From assembly GCF_009711525.1 (NCBI RefSeq), contig NZ_SMLV01000417.1, forward strand, positions 1 to 41,935: a DNA stretch of 41,935 nucleotides, read 5' to 3'. Origin of the DNA: Fulvivirga lutimaris (GTDB lineage Bacteria; Bacteroidota; Bacteroidia; Cytophagales; Cyclobacteriaceae). The number at the start of each line of letters is the position of its first letter. The stretch's first letter is position 1. The position numbers were made by a program, and so were the translations under genes. Of this stretch, positions 41,580 to 41,935 are shown in pieces. Under the pieces are notes generated by a model, which saw only the letters and a program-made list of their open reading frames with translations, made no database searches and was not told the origin of the DNA.

Positions 41580-41935
41580 ATGCGTGTTAAAGAAATTTTG
41601 AGCGACTACGACCTAAAGTCTACTTCATGTAGAAATGAAGTATTGTCAATGTTTCTGAATGCCAATCAGGCTCTTGGCCAATCTGATATTGAGAAGGAGG
41701 TTGACCCTTCTCATGACAGGGTAACGGTCTACCGAACTTTAAAGACTTTTTTGGATAAGGGGCTGGTGCACAAAGTCCTTGATGATGCAGGCGTCACTAA
41801 GTATGCGTTATGTAATGAATGTGCAGAAAATGCTCATAATCACGAACATGTGCATTTCAAATGCGAAATTTGTGGACAAACATCATGTCTTGAAAAAATC
41901 GCAATACCAGCAGTAAATTTGCCAAAAGGATATAA
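41580..41935 (+). CDS. Fur family transcriptional regulator, 3' part cut off by window end
   Basis: The ATG at 41580 opens a frame that runs to the end of the window (118 codons seen, no stop). The winged-helix part includes FLNANQALGQSDIEKEV and DRVTVYRTLKTFLDKGLVHKV, the Fur-family signature. The metal-binding part begins with HNHEHVHFKCEICGQTSCLE, holding the regulatory His residues and the first structural-zinc C-x2-C pair. About 20-30 residues should be missing. Fur, Zur or PerR roles cannot be told apart; in Bacteroidota Zur-like members are common. Encoded 12 bases after the ABC transporter, which it may control. Confidence 0.9.
   Translation, partial: MRVKEILSDYDLKSTSCRNEVLSMFLNANQALGQSDIEKEVDPSHDRVTVYRTLKTFLDKGLVHKVLDDAGVTKYALCNECAENAHNHEHVHFKCEICGQTSCLEKIAIPAVNLPKGY

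Overview
The window reads as a chromosome segment from a low-GC marine-type Bacteroidota, most likely order Cytophagales (Fulvivirga/Roseivirga/Marivirga-like). The evidence is a GldJ gliding/type IX secretion lipoprotein, many Bacteroidota-type lipoproteins, a DUF4175 coiled-coil protein, PadR plus FtsX-like permease pairs, TAnnTTTG-type -7 elements and little sign of Shine-Dalgarno sequences. This placement is by recognition of families, not by a search.

Layout. 1-2.8 kb: gldJ with a terminator, then comF and a small lipoprotein on the minus strand. 2.9-12.4 kb: a tightly packed plus-strand run (AhpD-like protein, conserved small protein, DUF4175 giant coiled-coil protein, RsbW-like ATPase, ybeY, mnmG, a methyltransferase and an Ig-like-domain lipoprotein). 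12.4-12.76 kb: a 372-bp gene-free, AT-rich stretch with three perfect DnaA boxes and near matches, which I read as the replication origin oriC. 4.5 kb to its left, directly before mnmG, lie two 16-bp parS sequences in tandem. Origin firing and ParB-dependent segregation may therefore be encoded within 5 kb of each other. 12.8-16.9 kb: a TPR protein, a long-chain acyl-CoA synthetase and a small P-loop kinase. 17-20 kb: PadR regulator and a large ABC-type permease on the minus strand. 20-22.8 kb: a small lipoprotein, a Lys/Glu-rich secreted coiled coil and a eukaryote-like (GT3) glycogen synthase.

23-29.3 kb: a fatty acid beta-oxidation operon in the FadN-FadA-FadE style of Bacillus, headed by a MarR regulator with a clear palindrome at the predicted transcription start, and interrupted by a four-helix-bundle (23S rRNA intervening-sequence type) gene with a 14-bp tandem repeat at its end. 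29.4-34.5 kb: small exported proteins, a Rieske protein, a VOC protein, an M20 amidohydrolase and a PLP-dependent deaminase/desulfhydrase. 34.5-36.5 kb: radA followed by a UPF0316 membrane protein gene that is split by a frameshift in a 10-T run. 36.6-41.9 kb: gpmI, a lipoprotein, a tandem universal stress protein, an ABC exporter and the start of a Fur-family regulator that runs off the window.

No rRNA, tRNA, CRISPR, insertion sequence or prophage was seen. No wholly unknown defence or mobile system is visible. The most valuable signals are the origin region, the tandem parS pair, the slippery frameshift and the operator/repeat features of the beta-oxidation operon.
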